From NCBI GenBank assembly GCA_007994965.1, contig VOPW01000001.1, positions 2,170,001 through 2,234,000 on the forward strand: a DNA stretch of 64,000 bases, read 5' to 3'. Source of the DNA: Piscinibacter aquaticus. Its GTDB lineage: Bacteria; Pseudomonadota; Gammaproteobacteria; Burkholderiales; Burkholderiaceae_C. A program made the translations under genes and the position numbers. Positions 54,937 through 64,000 of the stretch are shown here, one piece after another. The notes under the pieces were generated by a model, which was not told the DNA's origin, did no database searches, and saw only the letters and a list, made by a program, of their open reading frames with translations. Position 1 is the stretch's first letter, and every line of letters starts with the position of its first letter.

Positions 54937-55446
54937 TCAGAAGCCCAGCGCCCGCTCGAGCGGGCCCTTGGGCAGAAGCACGAGGAACCAGCGCTCGAAG
55001 AGCAGGAAGAAGGCGATCGGCACGGCGGCGGCCACCGCGGCGGTGACCGGCCAGCCGTACTTGCCATGGCGCTTCATGAAGTAGGCGATCAGCAGGAACG
55101 ACGCCACATAGATGCCGAGGCCGGCAATCAGCGCCACGTACGCCACCATCGGCACCAGCACCGCAAAGACCAGCCCGAGCTGCTCGCGCGTGGCGAATTC
55201 GCCCTTCAGCGGGCTCTTCCCGATCAGTGCGCGCAGCAGCGTCCAGCCGCTCGAAGCGATCAGGAACAGGCCCACGTAGAAAGGAAAGTATCCCGAGCGC
55301 GGGCCATCGTCGGCCCAGCCGATACCGACGCGGATGCTGTCGGTCACCACCAAGCCACCGATGGCCAGCAGGAAGATGGCCATGCCGATCTCCGGCCCTC
55401 GGTTGCCGACGACGTTTTCGTCGCCGGCCTCCTTCTCGTCCGTCAT
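54937..55446 (-). CDS. tctB: tripartite tricarboxylate transporter small permease TctB
   Basis: About 169 residues, four hydrophobic helices (near 28, 68, 102 and 130), DUF1468/TctB type. Starts MTDEKEAGDEN at 55446, nine bases before tctA. Confidence 0.88.
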   Translation of the reverse strand: MTDEKEAGDENVVGNRGPEIGMAIFLLAIGGLVVTDSIRVGIGWADDGPRSGYFPFYVGLFLIASSGWTLLRALIGKSPLKGEFATREQLGLVFAVLVPMVAYVALIAGLGIYVASFLLIAYFMKRHGKYGWPVTAAVAAAVPIAFFLLFERWFLVLLPKGPLERALGF

Positions 55447-55486
55447 GTTGTCTCCTCGCACCGGCACGGTGACCGGGCCGGGTGGT

Positions 55487-56497
55487 TTACTGGGCGATGA
55501 AGCCGGCTTCCTTCATGAGCGTGCGGTGCATCTGCTCGTTCTGGCCCAGCCAGTCGAAGAACTGCTGGCCGGACAGTGTCGTCTGGCGGAACGCACCCTT
55601 GTTCATGAAGTCCTTCCACTCCGGCGTCGCACGCACCTTCGCGAAGAGGTCGAGGTAGTACTGGGTCTGATCGGGCGTCACGCCCGGCGGCATGAAGATG
55701 CCGCGCAGCATCACGTACTCGACCGGGATGCCGGCCGAGGCGCAGGTGGGCAGATCGCCCCAGGCCTGCGTGGCGGTGACCTTGTCCTTGTAGGGCAGCT
55801 TCTCCTTGTCCATCACGCACAGCGCGCGCAGCTTGCCGGCGCGCCAGTGCGACTCGGCCTCGATCGGGTTGTTGACCGTCGAGTCGATGTGCTTGCCGAC
55901 CAGCTGCACCGCCACATCGCCGCCGCCCTTGAACGGGATGTAGGTCATCTTCTTGCCCGCGGCCTTCTCCAGCATCACGGTGATGATCTGGTCCTCCTGC
56001 TTGGAGCCGGTGCCGCCCATCTTGAACTGGTTGGGGTTGCCGGCCTTGATGGCATCGAAGTAGGCCTTGGCCGTCTTGTGCGGCGACTCCTCGTTGACCC
56101 ACAGCACGAACTGGTCGAGCGCCAGCATCTGCACCGGCGTCAGGTCGCGCCAGTTGAACGGCACGCCCGTGGCCAGCGGCGTGGTGAACAGGTTCGACAG
56201 CGTGATGATGATCTTGTGCGGATTGCCCTTGTCACCCTTGACGTCGAGAAAGCCCTCGGCGCCGGCCCCGCCGGACTTGTTGACGACGACGATCGGCTGC
56301 TTGGTCAGGTTGTTCTTCGCTGCCACGCCCTGGATGAAACGCGCCATCTGGTCGGCGCCGCCGCCGGTGCCGGCCGGCACCACGAACTCGATCGGCTTGC
56401 TCGGCTCCCAGGCTGCGGCTGCGAAGCTGGCGCAGGCCGTGGCCACGGCGAGCAGGGTCGCGCGAAGACCGCGTCGGGAGAGTCTTGTCGTCGTCAT
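55487..56497 (-). CDS. tctC: TctC/Bug family periplasmic binding protein
   Basis: 336 residues with a signal (LSRRGLRATLLAVATACASF, cleavage likely after AAA). Core KPIEFVVPAGTGGGADQMAR, TYIPFKGGGDVAVQLVGKHI and GIFMPPGVTPDQTQYY are the Bug fold. Binds small carboxylates; ligand unknown. Intact. Confidence 0.92.
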   Translation of the reverse strand: MTTTRLSRRGLRATLLAVATACASFAAAAWEPSKPIEFVVPAGTGGGADQMARFIQGVAAKNNLTKQPIVVVNKSGGAGAEGFLDVKGDKGNPHKIIITLSNLFTTPLATGVPFNWRDLTPVQMLALDQFVLWVNEESPHKTAKAYFDAIKAGNPNQFKMGGTGSKQEDQIITVMLEKAAGKKMTYIPFKGGGDVAVQLVGKHIDSTVNNPIEAESHWRAGKLRALCVMDKEKLPYKDKVTATQAWGDLPTCASAGIPVEYVMLRGIFMPPGVTPDQTQYYLDLFAKVRATPEWKDFMNKGAFRQTTLSGQQFFDWLGQNEQMHRTLMKEAGFIAQ

Positions 56498-56548
56498 GTT
56501 GCCTCCTGGTTTGTCGAAAGAACGGATTCGGTTCGGGGTGCCGGTGTC

Positions 56549-58068
56549 TCAGCCCAGGCCGAGCTTCGCGGCCAGCCGATGCGCTGCAGCTTGCCGGTCG
56601 CGCCCTTGGGGATCTCGGCCATGAACAGCACCTTCTTCGGCACCTTGAAATCGGCGGCGCGCTGCGCCACGAACTCCTGCAGTTCGCGCTCGGTGGCCTC
56701 GCGGCCTTCGCGCAGCACCACGACTGCGGCGACTTCCTCGCCCAGCTTCGGGTGCGGCATGCCGAAGCAGACCACCTGCGCCACGGCAGGGTGGTCCATC
56801 AGGATCTCGTCGACCTCGCGCGGGCTGATCTTCTCGCCACCACGGTTGATGATCTCCTTCAGCCGCCCGGTGATCGACACGTAGCCGTCGACATCCATCA
56901 CGCCCTGGTCGCCGGTACGGAACCAGCCATTGATGAAGGCTTCGGCATTGGCCTTGGGGTTGCTCTCGTAGCCGGCGGTGACGTTCGGGCCACGAATGAC
57001 GATCTCGCCGGTCTCGCCGCGCGGCAGCAGCGTGCCGTCCTCGGCCATGATGCCCACCTCGGGGCCGGCGGCACGCCCACGGTACCCGGCTTGCGCACCG
57101 CCGGCGGCAGCGGGTTCGAGCACATCTGGTGGGTCGCCTCGGTCATCCCGTAGGCCTCGATCAGCGGCGCCTTGAACACTTCCTCGAGTTCGCGGATCAC
57201 CTGCGGCGGGATCGACGACGACGACGAACGAAGGAAGCGCAGCGGGTGGCGCGCGATCACGTCGGCATTCTTGGAAGCGCGCGACAGGATCGCCTGGTGC
57301 ATCGTCGGCACGGCCGTGTACAGTGGGTTTCGCCTCGTCCATCCAGGCGAAGAACTTCAGCGCGTTGAAGCCGGGCGTGCAGAACACCTGCGAGCCGGCC
57401 GAGAGCGGCGCCAGCACGCCGGCGATCAGGCCGTGGATGTGGAACAGCGGCATGATGTTCAGCCCGCAGTCCTTCGCGCTGAACTGCAGCGTGCGCGCGA
57501 TGTGCGTGGCCGATGCGGCGAGGTTGCCCTGCGACAGCGGCACGATCTTCGGCCGCGAGGTGGTGCCGGAGGTGTGCAGCACCATCGAGACGTCACCGGG
57601 CTGCGCATAGCCGCCGTTCGCGCTCGGCGCGGTGGTGCGCGCCTCGCGCGGCTCCAGCGTGAAGCTGCCGGCGGGCTCGGCCGGATCGCTGACCAGATCG
57701 ATCACCGGCACGCCGAGCTTGAGCGCCACCTCGACCGATGGCGAGGCACTCCCGCGCGAGACGATCAGCGCCTTGGCGTTCAGATCGGACAGATAGAACT
57801 CGAATTCGTCGGCGCGATAGGCCGGGTTCAGCGGTGCACTGGCCACGCCGCTGGCGCAGGCCATGAAGCAGGTGGCCATCTCGGGGCCGTTGTCCAGCAC
57901 GATGGCCACCCGATCGTTGCGGCCGAGGCCGAGCGCGTTCAGGCGCTGCAGCGTGGCGTCGATCAGGCGGCGCAGGGCGCCATGGCTGAGGGCAGTGCGG
58001 CCCGGGGCAGCAACGGCGGCGGCGGACTCGGCGCCTTGCGCCAGCAGGTCCTTCAGGGTGCGAGACAT
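56549..58068 (-). CDS. AMP-forming acyl-CoA synthetase, three apparent frameshifts
   Basis: About 507 residues of the ANL superfamily. P-loop LHTSGTTSRPKIVPLSQGNL, YGMTEATHQM, TGDQGVMDVDGYVSITGRLK and the C-terminal catalytic Lys in KGATGKLQRIG. It resembles the oxalyl-CoA/short-chain ligase branch, but the substrate is not resolved. Frame breaks near 57322 (two bases), 57072 (one) and 56574 (CCTGG restored; end LAAKLGLG). First gene of the operon with tctCBA; SD GAGGAG. Confidence 0.85.
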
Positions 58069-58233
58069 GGAGCTCCTCGAAACGAAATGGCAAGCCGTAC
58101 CGACGGCATGCAACTGCACACGGCGGCACAACGGCTGGGACAGGGGGCGCGGGGAACGCTTGCAGCCCGATGCCCGGCTGATGGCCGGACCGATACACGG
58201 GCCTCGATGCAGGCCCAGACCGCAAGCGTGACG

Positions 58234-58262
58234 TTTATAACGCACGCTTTGACGCGGCACAA
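58234..58262 (-). promoter_or_regulatory. putative sigma-70 promoter of the CoA ligase-tct operon
   Basis: Minus strand TTGTGC (58257-58262), 17 bases, then TATAAA (58234-58239). About 165 bases upstream of the ligase ATG, giving a long leader in which I see no other feature. Confidence 0.5.
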
Positions 58263-58334
58263 TTCATGGTTGTCACCAAGTCCCGTGCTGCCGAGCGGAT
58301 CGAGTCGCGTCGCGAGGCCTGAGCCGTTTCGCCG

Positions 58335-59159
58335 ATGCCCTTCCCGCTGCCCTCGCCCACGCTGCTGATCGAGTTTCTCGCGCTCGGGACCTTCGCCGGC
58401 TTCCTTGCCGGCCTGCTCGGCATCGGCGGCGGCATGCTGATGGTGCCCTTCGTCACTTTCATCGTCGCGTCACGCGGCGTCGAGTCAGGCCTGGCGGTGA
58501 AGATGGCGATCGCCACCTCGATGGCCACCATCCTGTTCACGTCGATCTCCAGCCTGCGCGCGCACCACAAGCGCGGTGCGGTGCGCTGGGATCTGGTGCG
58601 CGGCATTGCGCCGGGCATCGTGATCGGCTCGCTGGCCGCCGGCGCCGGCGCCTTCGCGCTGATCAAGGGCTCGGTGCTGGCGGTGCTGTTCGCGGTCTTC
58701 GTCGGCTTCTCGGCCACGCAGATGCTGCTCGACCGCAAGCCGAAACCCTCCCGCGTGATGCCGGGCCCGCTCGGCCAGGGCGCGGCGGGTGCGGGCATCG
58801 GCTTCCTGTCCGGACTGGTCGGCGCTGGAGGCGCGTTCGTATCGGTGCCCTTCATGACCTGGTGCAACGTGCCGATCCACAACGCCGTGGCCACCAGCGC
58901 AGCGCTCGGCTTCCCGATCGCGCTGGCCAGCACGGTGGGCTACGTGATCGGCGGCTGGAACCTGCCGAACGCCCTGCCCGGCTCGCTGGGCTACCTCTAC
59001 CTGCCGGCGCTGGCGTGCATTGCCGTGGCCAGCGTCAGCACCGCGCCGCTCGGCGCTCGGGTGGCGCACAGCCTTGACGTCCGGCAGCTCAAGCGAGTGT
59101 TCGCGCTGATGCTCTACGCCCTGGCGGCGTACATGGTGCACAAGGGACTGACCGGCTGA
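58335..59159 (+). CDS. TauE/SafE family sulfite/anion exporter
   Basis: 274 residues, seven to eight helices in two repeats, each with a Gly-rich turn: LLGIGGGMLMVPFVTF and LVGAGGAFVSVPFMTW. Exports or imports small organosulfur or sulfite anions in known members; substrate here unknown. Confidence 0.88.
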   Translation: MPFPLPSPTLLIEFLALGTFAGFLAGLLGIGGGMLMVPFVTFIVASRGVESGLAVKMAIATSMATILFTSISSLRAHHKRGAVRWDLVRGIAPGIVIGSLAAGAGAFALIKGSVLAVLFAVFVGFSATQMLLDRKPKPSRVMPGPLGQGAAGAGIGFLSGLVGAGGAFVSVPFMTWCNVPIHNAVATSAALGFPIALASTVGYVIGGWNLPNALPGSLGYLYLPALACIAVASVSTAPLGARVAHSLDVRQLKRVFALMLYALAAYMVHKGLTG

Positions 59160-59183
59160 GCTCGGCCGGCGCGACGGCCGGAG

Positions 59184-60224
59184 TCAGCCCAGCTCGAAGC
59201 GGATGCTGGCCAGCGTGACGTGGTTGCCGCCGCGCTTGCGCGCCTCGGCCAGCGCGGATTCCGCGGCGCCCACCAGGCCGTCCTGCGTGTGCGCGGTGTG
59301 CGGAAAGCTGGCCACGCCCATCGAGACCGAGAAGCCCAGGTTGCGCCCCTCGAGCACGACGATCTGAGTGGCGCACTGGCGGCGCAGGCCCTCCATGCGC
59401 GAATGCGCGGTGGCGAGCCCCACGCCGGAGAGCAGCACCGCGAAGCGGCTGTCATCGAGGCGGCAGGAAGCGTCCATCGCCCGGGTGTTGCCGCGCAGCA
59501 AGCGACCGAGCGCTTCCAGGATGCGGGTGCGCGCCGGCTCGCCCATGGCCTGCGCCTCCGCCGAAAGCGGATCGAGCTCGATCGAGACCAGGGAAAACTC
59601 GCGGTGCTCGCGCGACGACAGATCGACCTCGCGGCGCAGCTGGTCCTCGAAGTGCACCTTCTGGTACAGGCCGGTGACCGTGTCGCGCAGGCTCTGGTCC
59701 TGCGTTTCGCGGCGCATGGCTTCGGCAGCCTGCTGCTGCTGCTCGAGCTGGGCGAGGGCCTGCTGGAGCTTGGCCTCGGTCTGCCGCTGAGAAGTCTGAT
59801 CGAGCCAGAGGCTGCACAGCGCGAACGGAGCGCCAGCCGCATCGCGCAGCGCGATGCGCGCCACCCCGAATTCGCGCCGCGTGCCGCCGACATCAATCTT
59901 GTGTTCGGTCAGCGCGCCGCGCGGCATGGCCAGGGCCGCATTCTCGGCGGTGCGCAATGCCGGCCACTGGCTGGCTTCGAGCCACTGCGCGTCGGCCGTG
60001 CCGACCAGCTTGTCCGGCGTGGTGCCCAGCAGCGCGGCCATGCGCGCATTGGCGAAACGGTACTGGCCGGAGGATGGCTCCTTGACGGCGAATGGCAGAT
60101 CCAGCCGCGAGACCAATTCCAGCAGCGCATCCACGAGCGGCGCCTCACCCGGACGCGACAGGCCCTCGAGCACACCGGCGGTGGGAGTGCGCCCTGCGGG
60201 CGACAGCGGATCGGGAATGCTCAT
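59184..60224 (-). CDS. PAS domain protein with degenerate GGDEF
   Basis: 346 residues. PAS-like region about 30-145 (ANARMAALLGTTPDKLVGTA), a Gln-rich coiled coil 150-175, then a GGDEF-fold domain (TVTGLYQKVHFEDQLRREVD). The signature site reads RLDDSRFAVLL, so GGDEF is replaced by DDSRF and cyclase activity is unlikely. It may act as a c-di-GMP or GTP sensor, or a structural partner. A TATGAT at 60347-60352 (minus) could be its -10. Confidence 0.8.
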   Translation of the reverse strand: MSIPDPLSPAGRTPTAGVLEGLSRPGEAPLVDALLELVSRLDLPFAVKEPSSGQYRFANARMAALLGTTPDKLVGTADAQWLEASQWPALRTAENAALAMPRGALTEHKIDVGGTRREFGVARIALRDAAGAPFALCSLWLDQTSQRQTEAKLQQALAQLEQQQQAAEAMRRETQDQSLRDTVTGLYQKVHFEDQLRREVDLSSREHREFSLVSIELDPLSAEAQAMGEPARTRILEALGRLLRGNTRAMDASCRLDDSRFAVLLSGVGLATAHSRMEGLRRQCATQIVVLEGRNLGFSVSMGVASFPHTAHTQDGLVGAAESALAEARKRGGNHVTLASIRFELG

Positions 60225-60458
60225 GAATCGGTTTGATGCCGGCCGTACCGAAACGGTGCAGCGCGCAGACAGCTTTGTACTTCAATGGCCCGGACTCGCC
60301 ACATCCGCCGGCATCCTTCACCTGTGGCAGACGGCGGCCGCGGGCCATCATAACCACGGTCGGGGCGCCTGCACCGCCCGAATCAGGGGTGGCGCTCGCT
60401 GCCGCGGGTGGCCGCACCACGCCGGGGCAGGCGGCGGGCCGCAGCGCGGCAATCGGCT

Positions 60459-60472
60459 GGCCCGTCACTTGC
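60459..60472 (+). promoter_or_regulatory. sigma-54 promoter of nirBD-nasA
   Basis: TGGCCCGTCACTTGCT (from 60458) matches the sigma-54 consensus with one mismatch and exact GG-to-GC spacing. Predicted start near 60484 coincides with the base of the first antiterminator hairpin, the same geometry as at nrtA. In the stretch before it (60225-60457) nothing else is clear. Confidence 0.7.
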
Positions 60473-60483
60473 TATGTAGGTCG

Positions 60484-60540
60484 CGGGTGTAACGACGCAC
60501 CCGGCGGGTTCGGCCCGCCGCGCGCACACGGACGTGCGCG
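60484..60540 (+). promoter_or_regulatory. ANTAR target: two hexaloop hairpins in the nirB leader
   Basis: P1: CGGGTGT-AACGAC-GCACCCG (60484-60503), seven bp including one T-G. P2: CGCGCAC-ACGGAC-GTGCGCG (60521-60540), a perfect seven-bp stem. Both hexaloops have A1 and G4. Between them GCGGG-TTCGG-CCCGC could form a competing stem. Confidence 0.75.
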
Positions 60541-60553
60541 GTGATGTCTCAAC

Positions 60554-60577
60554 GCTGGCCGGGCACGCCCTGCCAGC
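60554..60577 (+). terminator. GC-rich hairpin before nirB, possible attenuator
   Basis: GCTGGC (60554-60559) pairs with GCCAGC (60572-60577), extended inward by GGG/CCC after one mismatch. No T-run follows; instead the SD GGAG comes seven bases later, so it may impede the ribosome or be a factor-dependent stop. Confidence 0.4.
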
Positions 60578-60592
60578 CCGATGGAGCATGTC

Positions 60593-63043
60593 ATGGACGT
60601 CGTACGCCCGCAGAAGAAGATGAAGCTCGTGATGGTCGGCAACGGCATGGCCGGGGTCCGCACCCTCGAGGAACTGCTGAAGATCGCCCCGGATCTCTAC
60701 GAGATCGCGGTCTTCGGCGCCGAGCCGCACCCGAACTACAACCGCATCCTGCTCAGCCCGGTACTCGCCGGTGAGCAGACGATCGACGAGATCGTGCTCA
60801 ACCCGCTGTCGTGGTACGACGAGCACGGCATCCGGCTGCACCTGGGCAGGAAGGTCGTGCAGATCGATCGCCGCCGCCGCATCGTGCGCGCCGCCGACGG
60901 CACCGAGGAGCCCTACGACCGGCTGCTGATCGCCACCGGCTCCAACCCCTTCATCCTGCCCGTGCCCGGCAAGGACCTCGCCGGCGTGATCGCCTACCGC
61001 GACATCGCCGACACCGAGGCGATGATCGAGGCGGCCAAGACCCACAAGCATGCGGTGGTGATCGGCGGCGGCCTGCTCGGCCTCGAAGCCGCCAATGGCC
61101 TGATGCTTCGCGGCATGCAGGTGACGGTGGTGCACATCGCACCGCACCTGATGGAGCGGCAGCTCGACGATGCGGCGGGCAAGCTGCTGCAGAAGTCGCT
61201 GGAGGAGCGCGGCCTGAAGTTCCTGATCGGCGCGCAGACGCAGGCACTGGTCGGCGGCGAGAACGGCCGCGTGCGCGCCGTGCAGTTCAAGGACGGCACG
61301 CAGGTGCCGGCCGATCTGGTGGTGATGGCTGCCGGCATCCGCCCGAACGCCGAACTCGCGGAACAAGCGGGCCTGCACGTGAACCGCGGCATCGTCGTCA
61401 GCGACACGATGCAGACCGTCACCGACCCGCGCATCTACGCGGTGGGCGAATGCGCCGCGCATCGCGGCATCGCCTACGGCCTGGTGGCGCCGCTGTTCGA
61501 GCAGGGCAAGGTCTGCGCCACGCACTGGCCGAATTCGGCATCGGCCGCTACACCGGCAGCCGGTGAGCACCAAGCTGAAAGTGACCGGCATCGACCTGTT
61601 CTCCGCCGGCGACTTCATGGGCGGCGACGGCACCGAGGAGATCGTGATGAGCGATCCGTTCGGCGGCGTCTACAAGAAGCTGGTGATCAAGGACGACCAG
61701 CTGGTCGGCGCCTGCCTGTATGGCGACACGGTCGACGGCTCCTGGTACTTCAAGCTGCTGCGGGAGGGCCGCAAGATCGCCGACATCCGCGACAAGCTGA
61801 TGTTCGGCGAATCGAACATCGGAGACGTCGGCCACGAAGGCCACAACAAGGCGGCGGCGATGGCCGATGCCGACGAGGTGTGCGGCTGCAACGGCGTGAC
61901 CAAGGGCACGATCTGCAAGGCGATCAAGGACAAGGGCCTGTTCACGCTCGACGAGGTGCGCAAGCACACCAAGGCCAGCGCGAGCTGCGGCTCCTGCACC
62001 GGCCTGGTTGAGCAGCTGCTGATGTTCACCGCCGGCGGCGACTACTCCAAGGCGCCGACCAAGAAGGCGATGTGCGGCTGCACCGATGCCAGCCATGCCG
62101 AAGCGCGCGAGGTGATCAAGGCCGAGCACCTGCTGACGATTCCCGACGTCTACCAGCGTCTGGGCTGGCGCACGCCGAACGGCTGCGCCTCCTGCCGCCC
62201 GGCGATCAACTACTACCTGATCAGCACTGGCCGAAGGAGGCGCAGGACGATCCGCAGAGCCGCTACATCAACGAACGCAGCCACGCCAACATCCAGAAGG
62301 ACGGCACCTACTCGGTGATTCCGCGCATGTGGGGCGGCGAGACCACCGCCGACGAGCTGCGCCGCATCGCCGATGCGGTGGACAAGTACAAGATCCCGAC
62401 GGTCAAGGTGACGGGCGGCCAGCGCATCGACCTGCTGGGCGTCAAGAAGGAAGACCTGGTCGGTGTCTGGAAGGACATCGGCATGCCCTCCGGCCACGCG
62501 TATGCGAAGGCATTGCGCACGGTGAAGACCTGCGTCGGCTCCGAGTGGTGCCGCTTCGGCACGCAGGACAGCACGCAGATGGGCAAGGATCTGGAGCGAG
62601 CCCTGTGGCGCATGTATGCGCCGCACAAGGTCAAGCTCGCGGTCAGCGGCTGCCCGCGCAACTGCGCCGAGGCCGGCATCAAGGACGTCGGCGTGATCGG
62701 CGTCGATTCGGGCTGGGAGATCTACGTGGCCGGCAACGGCGGCATCAAGACCGAGGTGGCGCAGTTCCTCGTCAAGCTCAAGACCGCCGCCGAGGTGCTG
62801 GAGTACAGCGGCGCCTTCCTGCAGCTCTACCGCGAGGAAGGCTGGTACCTCGAGCGCACCTGCCACTACGTGAGCCGCGTCGGGCTCGATCACGTGAAGA
62901 AGCGCATCCTCGACGATGCCGAAGGCCGCCGCGCACTGTGGGAGCGGCTGCAGTTCAGCCTCGATGGCGAGCCCGACCCGTGGTTCGAATACGACAAGGC
63001 CGGCGTCGACACGCGCCAGTTCAATCCCGTGGGAGCGCTGTGA
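60593..63043 (+). CDS. nirB: assimilatory nitrite reductase large subunit, three apparent frameshifts
   Basis: About 817 residues; reduces nitrite to ammonium with NAD(P)H. An N-terminal FAD/NAD module (VMVGNGMAGVRTLEELL; VVIGGGLLGLEAANGLM), BFD-like 2Fe-2S region (CGCNGVTKGTIC; CGSCTGLVEQLL; CGCTD), and siroheme/4Fe-4S domain with TCVGSEWCRFGTQDS and CPRNCAEAGIKD. Frame breaks near 61526, 61561 and 62228, each repaired by restoring CCWGG. ATG 60593 has SD GGAG; 60581 is also possible. Confidence 0.94.
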
Positions 63044-63398
63044 TGAGCCAGTGGAAAACCATCTGCCGGTCGAGGACATCCCGGTGCTCGGCTCGCGCCG
63101 CGTGGCGCGCACGAACGGCCCCGAGGTGGCCCTGTTCCGCAACGCCGAGGGCGAGGTCTTCGCACTGCTCGACCGCTGCCCGCACAAGGGTGGCCCGCTC
63201 AGCCAGGGCATCGTCTTCGGCCGCAGCGTGGCCTGCCCGCTGCACAACTGGACCATCGGCCTGGACGACGGCTGCGCCCGCGCGCCCGACGAAGGCTGCA
63301 CGACGCGCTTTGCCGTCAAGGTCGAGGCCGGCGTGGTGTCGCTCGATGTCGACGAGCTGAACAGCCTCGCGCTGCATCCAACGGCCGGCGTGGCTTGA
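63043..63398 (+). CDS. nirD: nitrite reductase small subunit, one apparent frameshift
   Basis: About 118 residues with a Rieske-type fold. CPHKGGPLSQGIVFGRSVAC then PLHNW keep the Cys-His pairs, so this protein may bind a 2Fe-2S cluster. One base is missing near 63067, after MSQWKTIC; the frame then reads VEDIPVLGSRRVAR. ATG overlaps the nirB stop (TGATG). Confidence 0.9.
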
Positions 63399-63399
63399 C

Positions 63400-64000
63400 G
63401 TGGCCGAGACGAAGACCACCTGCCCCTACTGCGGCGTCGGCTGCGGGGTGATCGTCGAATCCGACGGCCGGCAGATCACCGGCGTGCGCGGCGATCCGAC
63501 CACCCGGCCAACTTCGGGCGGCTGTGCAGCAAGGGCAGCACGCTGCACCTGACGGCCGCTGCGCCGGTCATGCAGCACGCCCGGTTGCTGCACCCGCAGT
63601 GGCGCGCGCAGCGCGGCGCGGCGCCGCAGCGCATCGGATGGGATGCCGCGCTCGATCTCGCCGCGGACCGATTCGCCGGCGTGATCCGCGCGCACGGGCC
63701 CGACGCGGTGGGTTTCTATCTCTCCGGCCAGCTGCTCACCGAGGACTACTACGTCTTCAACAAGCTGGCCAAAGGCCTGATCGGCACCAACAACCTCGAC
63801 ACCAACTCGCGGCTGTGCATGAGCTCGGCGGTGTCGGGCTACAAGGCCACGCTGGGCGCCGATGCGCCGCCGGCCTGCTACGACGACATCGGCCTGGCGC
63901 ACACGCTGTTCATCGCCGGCTCGAACGCGGCGTATGCGCACCCCATCCTGTTCCGCCGCATCGAGGACGCGAAGCGCGCCAACCCGTCGCTGCGGCTGAT
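63400..64000 (+). CDS. nasA: assimilatory nitrate reductase catalytic subunit, 3' end outside window, one apparent frameshift
   Basis: Molybdopterin enzyme reducing nitrate to nitrite. N-terminal 4Fe-4S ligands in TTCPYCGVGCGVIVE and RLCSKGSTLHL; the Mo region begins NTNSRLCMSSAVSGYKATLG. GTG start two bases after the nirD stop. One C is missing near 63507 (ACCCACCCG read as ACCACCCG), joining GVRGDPTHPANFGRL. Confidence 0.92.

Noticed and set aside
58341-59159. Nickel/cobalt or sulfate permease as identity of the 58335 membrane protein
   Set aside because: The paired GIGGG/GAGGA turns and length fit TauE/SafE; no metal-binding HX4D or sulfate-permease motifs are present.

Overview
The window reads as GC-rich chromosomal DNA of a betaproteobacterium in the order Burkholderiales, probably near the Rubrivivax/Leptothrix/Methylibium group. 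The gene order supports this: rpsO-pnp-quinone oxidoreductase-tpiA-secG-tRNA-Leu-nuoA..N-NUDIX-DUF1178, the phosphatase-iscR-iscSUA-hscBA-fdx block, a Cys-type intracellular PHB depolymerase, and zapA followed by 6S RNA. The species placement is inference. I see no transposase, prophage or CRISPR array.

Layout. 1-6.6 kb: end of metZ, an alpha/beta hydrolase, an Mpo1-like protein, a PAS-GGDEF diguanylate cyclase, YihY, DUF2069 and an FAD-linked oxidase. 6.6-30.9 kb (minus strand): DUF1178, NUDIX, all 14 subunits of NADH dehydrogenase I, tRNA-Leu, secG, tpiA, a quinone oxidoreductase, pnp, rpsO, an aminotransferase, an orphan solute-binding protein and tsaD. 31-32.6 kb: a small quorum-sensing-like island with an RsaM-like gene, a divergent LuxR-type receptor with an altered ligand pocket, a palindromic lux-type box and a 17-codon reading frame; no luxI is present. 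32.6-36.9 kb: a small HTH protein, the ANTAR regulator nasT and the nitrate ABC transporter nrtABC. 37-43 kb: Fe-S assembly. 43-51.6 kb: uvrB, aromatic aminotransferase, phaZ, rsxB, nth, a GAF protein, zapB/zapA, 6S RNA and an EVE protein. 51.6-59.2 kb: an FAH-family hydrolase, a minus-strand operon (CoA ligase, TctCBA, ketopantoate-reductase-like) and TauE/SafE. 59.2-64 kb: a degenerate GGDEF protein and the assimilatory nirB-nirD-nasA operon, cut by the window end.

The clearest regulatory story is nitrogen assimilation. nrtABC and nirBD-nasA lie 24 kb apart, yet both have a near-consensus sigma-54 promoter. In each, the predicted transcript starts with a hairpin carrying a six-base loop with A at position 1 and G at position 4, followed by a second such hairpin. 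This is the two-hairpin target of ANTAR antiterminators, and the nrt leader continues into a strong intrinsic terminator. The likely reader, nasT, sits beside nrtA and has its own sigma-54-like promoter.

About fifty apparent frameshifts interrupt otherwise well-conserved and often essential genes (nuo subunits, pnp, tsaD, uvrB, hscA, nirB). Roughly half sit where restoring the frame recreates a CCAGG or CCTGG site; most of the rest are lost GC units or shortened homopolymers. I read them as systematic consensus errors, so these genes are annotated over their full span as CDS rather than as pseudogenes.
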